A stretch of 5,459 nucleotides of DNA from contig CAJXQV010000094.1 of the NCBI GenBank assembly GCA_913058165.1, positions 1-5,459 of the forward strand. The letters run 5' to 3'. The DNA comes from an uncultured Chromatiales bacterium. GTDB taxonomy: Bacteria; Pseudomonadota; Gammaproteobacteria; Steroidobacterales; GCA-2729495. Shown here piece after piece: positions 1 to 5,432 of the stretch. Below the pieces are notes generated by a model. The model saw nothing but the letters and a program-made list of their open reading frames with translations, had not been told where the DNA came from and ran no database searches. Numbering within the stretch: position 1 is the stretch's first letter; every line of letters starts with the position of its first letter. The translations under genes and the position numbers were made by a program.

Positions 1-49
1 ATCTACACAGAGTAGATCGTCGGCAGCGTCAGATGTGTATAAGAGACAG
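1..49 (+). other. Illumina Nextera i5-side adapter (not genomic)
   Basis: This is library-construction sequence. Bases 1-8 are the end of the P5 primer, 9-16 (agagtaga) match the Nextera index S504, 17-30 are the read-1 linker, and 31-49 are the 19-bp Tn5 mosaic end (agatgtgtataagagacag). Genomic sequence starts at 50. A GTG at 35 inside the mosaic end is in frame with the downstream hydrolase and gives a false N-terminus beginning (M/V)YKRQ, a peptide typical of adapter contamination. Confidence 0.98.
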
Positions 50-1150
50 GATGCAGGTCCGTTAATCACTATGCAGGCCGGAGCATTTCTCGCTTGGTGG
101 TCTCCGCAGTCTTTAACGCGACTTAGTGATGTCTGGCAAAAAACGGTGGTGCCGACATTGATTTTTGCGGAGCTTGAGAGCGAGTTGCCCGAGTTTTTGC
201 GGGAGGATAGCAGTGACGCTCACAGTGTTGGCCGACATTATGGCGCGCGGGAACAGTTGCTGGACTTACTGGGTGAAGGGGTGTGGCACCTGAATGGCGA
301 CCCGGTTGATAATACCGGTCTTGAGTTGGTGAATATTGATACTGAAGACCGCAGTTTATATGGGTTTATGTGGTCGCCGGCAAATATCGATTCAGACGTT
401 GCTGTGTTGCTCATGCACGGACTCACCAGTTCACCGACGAGCAGTTTGTTTTTAAAGATGGCGCCGGTGCTCGCGCAGGAAGTGAATGTGCTGGCGATGG
501 AGAGTCATCGCAGCGGCTGGTCGGGGCACGAAACGGCGCTGCTGGATGATGAGCTGCAGGATTTCGACGGTTGGATCGACTATCTGATAGCTCGCGGGAT
601 TAAACGTGTGGTGTTGGCGGGCGCGAGCATGGGCAGCTTAAGCGCAGCGCGCTATCAGTCGATAAGACAGCATCCCAATGTTGTTGGAATTGCTCATCTT
701 ATGCCTACTGCGGATTGCCCGGAGTGGTTCCGCGCGGCTGCGGGTGAACCATACGATGAGGCTGTTGCCGCTGCTGAGGCGGCGGTGGCCGACGGTGATG
801 GCGAAACTTATCTGGTGGATGTTGATGTCCGTCAGCCACCGCCGAGCTTATCGCGTGGGCGATTCAGGTGGACACAACGTGCGGCGAGTTGGTTGTCATG
901 GTGGGGGCCTGATGCGGACAGCTATACTATTGAACACATTGCTGCGGCGGATGTGCCTTTGTTGTTGTTGTCAGGTACGACCGATAATTACAACGATGCT
1001 GAACGCTTTGCCGAGCTGAAAGGGGCGGCGGCGAACGCGCCGAGTGTTGATGAGATTTGGTATGAAGATGTTGACCACGGTCTTGCTGGGGTCGAGTTAA
1101 AGGTGGCCGGAGATTTACTGGAGTGGCTTAACCGCCGCTGTCTCGATTGA
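50..1150 (+). CDS. Alpha/beta hydrolase, 5'-truncated, probably tandem-domain
   Basis: Serine hydrolase of the alpha/beta fold; the substrate (ester, amide or lipid) cannot be told. The frame is open from the adapter junction to TGA at 1148-1150, giving 366 codons. The complete C-terminal domain has the usual order: a first strand (ELVNIDTEDRSLYGF, from about 323), an oxyanion loop LLMHG (about 407-421), a nucleophile elbow GASMG with Ser at 626-628, a probable acid Asp in SGTTD at 983-985, and His in DVDHG at 1076-1078. An Ala/Asp-rich segment at about 755-815 lies in the lid/cap region. The roughly 85 residues before this domain resemble its own C-terminal part (WW-x-P, then VP-x-L at identical spacing), so the whole protein probably had two hydrolase domains, the first cut off by the contig end. 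In that partial domain the position of the acid Asp is not Asp, so it may be inactive. An ATG at 71 could start a shorter protein of 359 or 360 residues, but no good ribosome site precedes it, so truncation is more likely. The gene is convergent with the radical SAM gene, with 2 bp between stops. Confidence 0.88.
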   Translation, partial: DAGPLITMQAGAFLAWWSPQSLTRLSDVWQKTVVPTLIFAELESELPEFLREDSSDAHSVGRHYGAREQLLDLLGEGVWHLNGDPVDNTGLELVNIDTEDRSLYGFMWSPANIDSDVAVLLMHGLTSSPTSSLFLKMAPVLAQEVNVLAMESHRSGWSGHETALLDDELQDFDGWIDYLIARGIKRVVLAGASMGSLSAARYQSIRQHPNVVGIAHLMPTADCPEWFRAAAGEPYDEAVAAAEAAVADGDGETYLVDVDVRQPPPSLSRGRFRWTQRAASWLSWWGPDADSYTIEHIAAADVPLLLLSGTTDNYNDAERFAELKGAAANAPSVDEIWYEDVDHGLAGVELKVAGDLLEWLNRRCLD

Positions 1151-1152
1151 GG

Positions 1153-2034
1153 CTAGAGTCCGCGCTGCCACTCTTCGCGGAGTGTGAGTTGCTCGGGGTT
1201 GTTGATTGCGGTGTTAACGAGATTTATTAGTTTTTCTTTGTCTTTGCCGAGTGTGCCCTTCAGGCTCAAGTAGTTGGACGCATGGTCGCTGCGGAAGATG
1301 GTTTGTTCTAATTCCAACGTATTGAGGAGTGTCTGCATTTCAACAAATAGCTCGTGTTGGGTTAACGGCTCAAACTCATTTTTAAAACCATCCTGATACC
1401 GCTTCATACCATCGGGAAAGCTCAGCACCAGTGTCGACAGGTAATCCGGTTGCGCAGCATTCATTAATCTGGCCGAGTTAATCGCATGTTGTTCGCTGTA
1501 CCGACGTCCACCCATGCCATTTAATATCATGACCGAACTTTTAGCGCCGGCAGATTTAATTGTTTCAAGCGCTGCCAGTGAACTGTCAAAGGTCTCGCCT
1601 TTGTTTACCCGCTCAAGTATTAGGTTGTCGCCCGATTCGCAGCCGACATAAAACAAACTGAGCCCGAGTTCGCGCAATTCACTCAATTCTGCTGCGGTTT
1701 TGTTCTTGGTATTGCGCGGCAGGCAGTAGGAAGAAACCCGCTGCACGTCAGGTAAATATTTGCGGATGGATTCAAGGATAGCCCTCAGCCTGCGAGTGGA
1801 TAAGGTCATCGCATCGCCGTCGGCGAGAAACAGCCGCCTTACGGGAGTGCCCTGAGCCGCAATGATGGCGAGTTCTGCATCGATGGCAGATTGGGGTTTT
1901 ATGGAGAATCGTTTTTGTGGCTGCGTGTACATCTCACAAAATGTGCAGTTATTCCATGAGCAACCGTTGCTTACCTGCAGTATGAGTGAGCGGGCTTCCG
2001 ATGGCGGGCGAAACAGAGGTTCAATGTATTGCAT
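1153..2034 (-). CDS. Radical SAM protein (COG1032-like)
   Basis: A 293-residue iron-sulfur enzyme that should cleave S-adenosylmethionine to a 5'-deoxyadenosyl radical in the cytoplasm; its substrate is unknown. The cluster-binding Cys are at residues 25, 30 and 33 (GCSWNNCTFCEMY), a CX4CX2C spacing rather than the classic CX3CX2C. I know this spacing from a COG1032-type subfamily whose members share RPPSE just before the motif. Other family marks are LADGDAM (residues 70-76), GCESGD (131-136, a SAM-contacting GxES-like strand), NGMGG (172-176) and a C-terminal DHASNYLSLKGTLGKDKEKL segment (250-269). No B12-binding, SPASM or TRAM domain is visible. The length is normal for a stand-alone core. 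The ATG at 2034 puts the family N-terminus in place; the ribosome site before it is weak (AGG about 20 bases upstream), which suggests translation coupled to yccU, whose stop lies 17 bp upstream. The two are probably co-transcribed. Confidence 0.9.
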   Translation of the reverse strand: MQYIEPLFRPPSEARSLILQVSNGCSWNNCTFCEMYTQPQKRFSIKPQSAIDAELAIIAAQGTPVRRLFLADGDAMTLSTRRLRAILESIRKYLPDVQRVSSYCLPRNTKNKTAAELSELRELGLSLFYVGCESGDNLILERVNKGETFDSSLAALETIKSAGAKSSVMILNGMGGRRYSEQHAINSARLMNAAQPDYLSTLVLSFPDGMKRYQDGFKNEFEPLTQHELFVEMQTLLNTLELEQTIFRSDHASNYLSLKGTLGKDKEKLINLVNTAINNPEQLTLREEWQRGL

Positions 2035-2051
2035 GCTGAGTCGATGCCAAC

Positions 2052-2459
2052 CTAATTGCGCTTGCGGAGTTCGATAGCAGGGCAGCGATCCATAACCACT
2101 TTAAGACCTGCGGAACGCGCACGCTCCGCTGCAGGTTCATTGATCACATCCAGCTGCATCCAGATTGATTTAGCACCAATGGCAATAGCTTCGTCGGTCA
2201 ATTTTCCCGCTGCTTCGGAGTTGATAAACATGTCGACCGTATCGACCGGTTCCGGAATATCGGCAAGTCTGGCGTAAACCGTCTCGCCAAGCAGGGTCTG
2301 GCCTGCTAACCGGGGGTTTACCGGAAGACAACGGTAACCGTGGCTTTGCAGCATTTGCATGACGCCGTAGACAGCCCGATGAGGTTTGTCCGAGGCCCCG
2401 ATAACGGCAATGCAACGGGTTTCATCGAGAATAGCGTTAATTGTTGTCTGTGTGTCCAT
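2052..2459 (-). CDS. yccU: CoA-binding protein, YccU family
   Basis: A 135-residue cytoplasmic protein that is one CoA-binding Rossmann-type domain (CoA_binding_2). Family marks are in order: IAVIGASDKPHRAVYGVM (residues 18-35, with a glycine-rich nucleotide loop), a second strand LPVNP (45-49) followed by AGQTLLGE, VDTVDMFINSEAA (72-84), the IGAKSIWMQLDVIN segment (93-106), and a C-terminal VVMDRCPAIE (120-129). These blocks and the length match E. coli YccU closely as I recall it. The family binds CoA in structural studies of homologues, but its physiological role is unsettled. It is related to the CoA-binding domain of succinyl-CoA synthetase and lacks the ligase parts. It is the first gene of a probable two-gene unit with the downstream radical SAM gene. 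The ATG at 2459 fits the family N-terminus; I see no strong ribosome site. Confidence 0.93.
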   Translation of the reverse strand: MDTQTTINAILDETRCIAVIGASDKPHRAVYGVMQMLQSHGYRCLPVNPRLAGQTLLGETVYARLADIPEPVDTVDMFINSEAAGKLTDEAIAIGAKSIWMQLDVINEPAAERARSAGLKVVMDRCPAIELRKRN

Positions 2460-2610
2460 GAGACAAGCATAGCTGACCTGCCCTGGTTAGAGAATCATCG
2501 GCAGCACTTAATGGACACATTGCGATGGTATGCAAGCAGCAAATCCTTCAAGATGATGAGCTGTTGTTTTGGTCCCCGCGTTGCGGCCGCTTGTTGAGGA
2601 GGCTCCAGTT
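2460..2610. other. Divergent intergenic region
   Basis: These 151 bp separate yccU (leftward) from the DUF1295 gene (rightward), so promoters for both units should lie here. I could not find a convincing -35/-10 pair on either strand. A GCGGCCGC palindrome sits at 2583-2590 near the plus-strand gene, but is probably incidental. The plus-strand ribosome site occupies 2596-2602. Confidence 0.6.
2596..2602 (+). promoter_or_regulatory. Ribosome binding site that fixes the DUF1295 start
   Basis: GAGGAGG is a near-perfect Shine-Dalgarno sequence and ends 8 bases before the GTG at 2611. It decides the start: the upstream in-frame GTG at 2569 would place this site inside the coding region and has no such site of its own. 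Confidence 0.9.
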
Positions 2611-3438
2611 GTGCATAAATTAATTCGTCAGGTATTTTCGGTATTTTGCCTGGTAATGCTCGGCCTGCTTATTTGGCGGGTGATCGGTGAAGTCTGGACA
2701 CCGCTGAATTGGGGTATGTTCGCTGTCGCCTCGCTCAGCTGCCTGCTCGTATTTGTTAATTTTGTTTATGTCTTTAATTACAGCTACGCCATCTGTGTTG
2801 TGCTGAGTTCAGCATTAATCTGGTGGGCTATGCCGAGCGTGGTGGCTGCATTAATGGCAGGTGTTGGCATTGCCTATGGCCTTCGGTTGTTTTGGTTTAC
2901 CTGGCAGCGGATGCACAGTGAGTCATACGCGGGCAAGGTAAAAATTATTGACGAGAGCAGTGCAGCAATGCCGTTGCCAATAAAAATAGGGATATGGATT
3001 CAGTGCACCCTATTGCATACTTTTCATTTAATGGCTTTGTATTTTGTTGCCGCAAAAGGTGTATTGACGCCAGTCATCGTGTTGGGAATCGCGGTGATGT
3101 TTGCAGGCACACTAATTGAGGCATTAGCAGACGCGCAGAAGCAGGCCGTCAAGGCGGAGCATCCAGATGCTCTGGTCACCGGAGGGCTGTTTTCGCGGTG
3201 GCGACATCCGAATTACGCCGGCGAGATATTGTTTCATGTGGGATTAATCATTGCGGGTATTGCTGCTGTTGATACCTTGCCGAACATGCTGGCTCTGATC
3301 ATTGCGCCGCTGTATATCGTTATATTGATGATTTCGGAAGCGCAGAGTGCTGATCAACTGCATGTTAAAAAATACGGCGAGCAGCCGGAATATGCCAGTT
3401 ACAGGGCCCAAAGCGGCTCATTGCTGCCGCGCTTTTAG
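2611..3438 (+). CDS. DUF1295 integral membrane protein (steroid 5-alpha-reductase/ICMT-like)
   Basis: A 275-residue multi-pass inner-membrane protein starting at GTG 2611, chosen because GAGGAGG lies 8 bases upstream. Hydrophobic segments are at about residues 7-25, 34-55, 58-74, 76-96, 123-146, 151-172, 205-220 and 225-243. The family signature is the pair EALADAQK (170-177) and RHPNYAGE (198-205), followed by a C-terminal YGEQPEYASY-type motif and LLPRF at the end. This is the DUF1295 pattern, in the clan with steroid 5-alpha-reductase C-terminal domains and isoprenylcysteine methyltransferases; the RHPxY-GE element helps bind the nucleotide cofactor (NADPH or SAM) in those relatives. A reductase or methyltransferase acting on a lipid is therefore plausible, but no reaction can be assigned. 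It lies 29 bp upstream of an exported methyltransferase on the same strand, with no terminator between them, so the two probably form an operon. Confidence 0.88.
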   Translation: MHKLIRQVFSVFCLVMLGLLIWRVIGEVWTPLNWGMFAVASLSCLLVFVNFVYVFNYSYAICVVLSSALIWWAMPSVVAALMAGVGIAYGLRLFWFTWQRMHSESYAGKVKIIDESSAAMPLPIKIGIWIQCTLLHTFHLMALYFVAAKGVLTPVIVLGIAVMFAGTLIEALADAQKQAVKAEHPDALVTGGLFSRWRHPNYAGEILFHVGLIIAGIAAVDTLPNMLALIIAPLYIVILMISEAQSADQLHVKKYGEQPEYASYRAQSGSLLPRF

Positions 3439-3453
3439 TTTTAACCAATGAGT

Positions 3454-3459
3454 AGAGGA
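3454..3459 (+). promoter_or_regulatory. Ribosome binding site of the exported methyltransferase
   Basis: AGAGGA ends 8 bases before the ATG at 3468 and lies within the 29-bp gap after the DUF1295 stop. It supports independent initiation within a shared transcript and confirms the start that gives an intact signal peptide. Confidence 0.8.
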
Positions 3460-3467
3460 CTGCTGAC

Positions 3468-4214
3468 ATGAGATCTTGTGCAAGACTGTTTTCCATTATT
3501 GTTCTTGGCTGCGCGCCGTTGCTGGCTTCGGCTTCTTGGCAGGTGAGTGAGTTGCACGAGGCATTGCAGGTTGAGTCGCGCAGCGACGCCGATAAGGCAA
3601 GGGATGCTGCGCGTAAGCCTGCTCAGATAATGAGCTTTCTTGGCGTTGAGCCAGGTATGACCGTGTTGGATTTGATGGGCGGTGGTGGTTACTACACTGA
3701 GGTTATATCGATTGCCGTTGGCCCGGAAGGTTCTGTTTATGCACAAAATCCACAATGGATGTTGGAATTTATGAACGGTATCGTCGATCGGTCGCTGTCT
3801 GAGCGACTGAACAATGACCGACTGCCCAACGTTGTGCGTGTTGATGGTGATTTGGCGTCGATCGCTTTGCCACCCGAGAGCGTGGATGCCGCGTTCAGTG
3901 CTTTGAATTTTCATGATGTCTATTACGATTACGGTTATGACGCCGCACTTGCGTTGTTGCAGCAGGTGTATGCCGCACTCAAGCCGGGTGCTGCTTTTGT
4001 GTTGATAGATCATGCCGGCAACAGCGGTCTTGATAACAATGCCCTGCATCGTATCCCCGAAGCTGACTTGCAGGCTGTTGTGATGGCGGCGGGCTTTAGT
4101 ATTGAGGCAGAGTCAGAACTGCTGGCTCACCCTGAGGACGACCGCAGCCAAGTGGTTTTTGCCAAAGGCCTGCGCGGAAATACAGACCGGTTCGTGCTGC
4201 GGTTGCAAAAGTGA
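3468..4214 (+). CDS. Exported class I SAM-dependent methyltransferase (COG4798-like)
   Basis: A 248-residue protein with an N-terminal export signal: basic start with Arg2 and Arg6, hydrophobic core at about 7-19, and probable signal peptidase I cleavage after ASA (residue 22). A lipoprotein reading (VLGC, Cys15) is possible but weaker. The mature part is a Rossmann methyltransferase. It has the family lead-in DKARDAARKPAQIMSFLGV (42-60, beginning at Asp42), motif I VLDLMGGGGYYTE (66-78), a second strand SVYAQNP (89-95), an acidic DGDLASIALP (126-135), ALNFHDVYYDYG (145-156) where catalytic residues often sit, and ALKPGAAFVLIDH (170-182). This order matches predicted methyltransferases of the COG4798 type as I recall them. 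The substrate is unknown. The odd feature is an export signal on an enzyme needing cytoplasmic SAM. It is the last gene of a probable operon with the DUF1295 protein. Confidence 0.87.
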   Translation: MRSCARLFSIIVLGCAPLLASASWQVSELHEALQVESRSDADKARDAARKPAQIMSFLGVEPGMTVLDLMGGGGYYTEVISIAVGPEGSVYAQNPQWMLEFMNGIVDRSLSERLNNDRLPNVVRVDGDLASIALPPESVDAAFSALNFHDVYYDYGYDAALALLQQVYAALKPGAAFVLIDHAGNSGLDNNALHRIPEADLQAVVMAAGFSIEAESELLAHPEDDRSQVVFAKGLRGNTDRFVLRLQK

Positions 4215-4390
4215 GTTTGTGGCACGGGCATCTGCCGGCAGCGATGCGATTTTGCCCCTAGTACCCGGGCGTGGGTTGCTGTTGGTCATTGTTTTAGCAT
4301 GGCTTTTTATTGTTGAACCGTCCGATTAAACGCATCTCTTGTGGTTTCGACTCGTGTGTTCGATCCGTTGTTCGCGGTCCAATTGACAGG

Positions 4391-4438
4391 TAAAGATAGG
4401 CGGATGCCCTGTTAGGGAAATCCGGCGGCTATGCTTTA
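4391..4438. repeat. Long imperfect inverted repeat (hairpin)
   Basis: The two arms pair over about 19 bp. TAAAG (4391-4395) pairs with CTTTA (4434-4438), ATAG (4396-4399) with CTAT (4429-4432), GC (4400-4401) with GC (4425-4426), GGAT (4402-4405) with ATCC (4420-4423), and CCCT (4407-4410) with AGGG (4414-4417) around a GTT loop. Small bulges occur mainly on the right arm (G4424, G4427-4428, G4433). No T-run follows on either strand, so it is not a standard intrinsic terminator. It ends two bases before the extended -10 element and covers the -35 region, so it could be an operator or a terminator of the upstream operon. Confidence 0.7.
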
Positions 4439-4440
4439 GC

Positions 4441-4449
4441 TGATATAAT
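4441..4449 (+). promoter_or_regulatory. Extended -10 sigma-70 promoter for the FG-GAP lipoprotein
   Basis: TGATATAAT matches the extended -10 consensus TGnTATAAT exactly. The bases 16-18 upstream (around 4420-4427) do not resemble TTGACA, which is normal for extended -10 promoters. Transcription should start near 4456, giving a leader of about 70 bases before the ATG at 4528. The upstream hairpin occupies the -35 region. Confidence 0.75.
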
Positions 4450-4516
4450 CTTTCTCAACCTACATAATTTATTTATTGTCTATCTGAAGTGATTGGCCCT
4501 TTGTCGCCGGCGCTTC

Positions 4517-4521
4517 TGGAG
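4517..4521 (+). promoter_or_regulatory. Ribosome binding site of the FG-GAP lipoprotein
   Basis: TGGAG ends 6 bases before the ATG at 4528. Together with the intact lipoprotein signal directly after this ATG, it fixes the start. Confidence 0.75.
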
Positions 4522-4527
4522 TAATTC

Positions 4528-5432
4528 ATGGCTCGAATTGTTAAGGTCCTTGGAATAGGACTTTCCGCTCTTTTGCTTTTCGCCTGTGGCGGCAGTGAGA
4601 AACCAATACCGCCGTCGTCGAATATTGATGTCAGTGTGCGCACCAACCGTATTGCGCTCAGCTGGAATAGTGTTATTGCCGGTGAATACAATTTGTACCG
4701 CGATGCCGATGGGGCAGAAGGCCCCGGCGGCTTTGAGCTGTATCGTAATTTGCCCTCGTATGCGGAGAGAGTGAATATTGCCGCTTCAGTGCATTTATAT
4801 GCTTGGGAAGATGAAAAGCAGTTTTATCTCGAAGGGTGCAACCTGAATGGCTGCACGAGAAGCGGCACCTTTACAATCTTTGAAGACTACAACCTTGACG
4901 CCACAGGCTACTTTAAGGCCTCGAATGCGGCTGTCGGCAAGGCCGATAATTTTGGCGCTTCAATTGGCATAGACGGCCTCGGTACGACGCTTGTTGTAGG
5001 CGCGCCGCTTGAGGATTCAAGCTCAACGGGCACCATACTTGGCGACGGCACGTTATCGGGGCAACCGATTGATGATCGCAAAGTCGATGGCTATGAGCCT
5101 GCGCCGGAATCGGGAGCTGTTTACATTTATGCCATCAATAGCTTTGGCCAGTGGGTGCAGTTTTATTATCTAAAGGCTCCGAGTCTCAGTACTTCAGCTG
5201 ACGCGGTGGATCCTGCCGCTGCTGCCGTGGCCGCACAGAATGAAGGCGGTGCCGGCGACTGGTTCGGGCGCGCGGTGGCTATTAGTGCCAATGGCAATTA
5301 TCTGGCCGTTGGTGCTCCACGTGAAGACGGCGGTTGCGCTGCAATTGATGAGGATCAATGCACAGATCCTATTACCGACAACTCTTCCGTTGATTCGGGC
5401 GCTGTATTCATCTATGAGAAGATCAACAGTCA
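4528..5432 (+). CDS. FG-GAP (integrin-alpha-like) repeat lipoprotein, 3'-truncated
   Basis: The first 301 residues of a probably much longer surface or periplasmic lipoprotein; no stop codon is reached before the adapter at 5433. The signal peptide has basic residues Arg3 and Lys6, a hydrophobic core at 7-18 and a lipobox LFAC with Cys20 as lipidated residue. Gly at the next position gives no inner-membrane retention signal, so outer-membrane placement is expected. Residues about 33-117 look like a fibronectin-III-type segment (IALSWNSV at 42-49, YNLYRD at 54-59), with two close cysteines (104 and 109). FG-GAP repeats follow: FGAS (142-145), LVVGAP (155-160) and SGAVYIY (195-201), then FGRA (246-249), LAVGAP (259-264) and SGAVFIY (290-296). 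The period is 104 residues measured FG to FG or VGAP to VGAP. Such proteins form beta-propellers in integrins; the role here (adhesion, ligand or polysaccharide binding) is not shown. The gene is probably monocistronic from its own promoter. Translation past 5432 gives CLLYTSDAA, which is adapter. Confidence 0.87.

Larger units (their letters stand above)
4215..4527. other. 313-bp intergenic region
   Basis: No convincing gene lies here; the short open frames lack ribosome sites and family signals. The first part (4215-4380) holds a 10-bp palindrome CTGCCGGCAG (4232-4241), inside a weak GGGCA/TGCCC pairing (4226-4230 with 4253-4257), and no clear intrinsic terminator for the upstream operon. 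The second part holds a long imperfect hairpin (4391-4438), an extended -10 promoter (4441-4449), and a leader of about 70 bases to the lipoprotein start. A TTGACA at 4383-4388 has no -10 at suitable spacing. Confidence 0.75.

Noticed and set aside
678..1019. A 113-codon plus-strand frame inside the hydrolase
   Set aside because: Its Leu/Arg-rich low-complexity translation is in another frame across the catalytic region of the hydrolase, so it is a shadow frame.
2583..2590. GCGGCCGC palindrome in the divergent region as an operator or cloning scar
   Set aside because: An isolated 8-bp G+C palindrome has no second half-site or spacing pattern, and no vector sequence adjoins it.
3441..4049. 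A 202-codon open frame on the minus strand, opposite the methyltransferase
   Set aside because: It lies almost wholly antisense to a gene with a clear family, signal peptide and ribosome site. Its translation shows no recognisable domain and no good ribosome site.
4226..4258. Intrinsic terminator after the methyltransferase
   Set aside because: The GGGCA/TGCCC pairing and inner CTGCCGGCAG palindrome are short or separated by a long loop and no T-run follows, so termination is not supported.
4102..4329. A 75-codon plus-strand frame running past the methyltransferase stop
   Set aside because: It starts inside the methyltransferase in another frame, with no ribosome site or domain. The part after 4214 has a hydrophobic stretch but no start of its own that I can support.
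4341..4380. tRNA-like T-arm (GTTCGATCC)
   Set aside because: The flanking bases do not form the 5-bp T stem, and no acceptor, D or anticodon arm can be drawn.
4383..4388. TTGACA as a -35 box
   Set aside because: No -10-like hexamer lies 16-18 bases downstream; the next TATAAT is 55 bases away, and has its own extended -10 TG.
4391..4438. Integron attC site (GTTAGGG in the hairpin) or a c-di-GMP riboswitch
   Set aside because: The GTT-type motif is in the loop rather than at the end of the structure and lacks the final pyrimidine of GTTRRRY. The conserved core bases of GEMM riboswitches are absent. The hairpin also lies upstream of the predicted transcription start.
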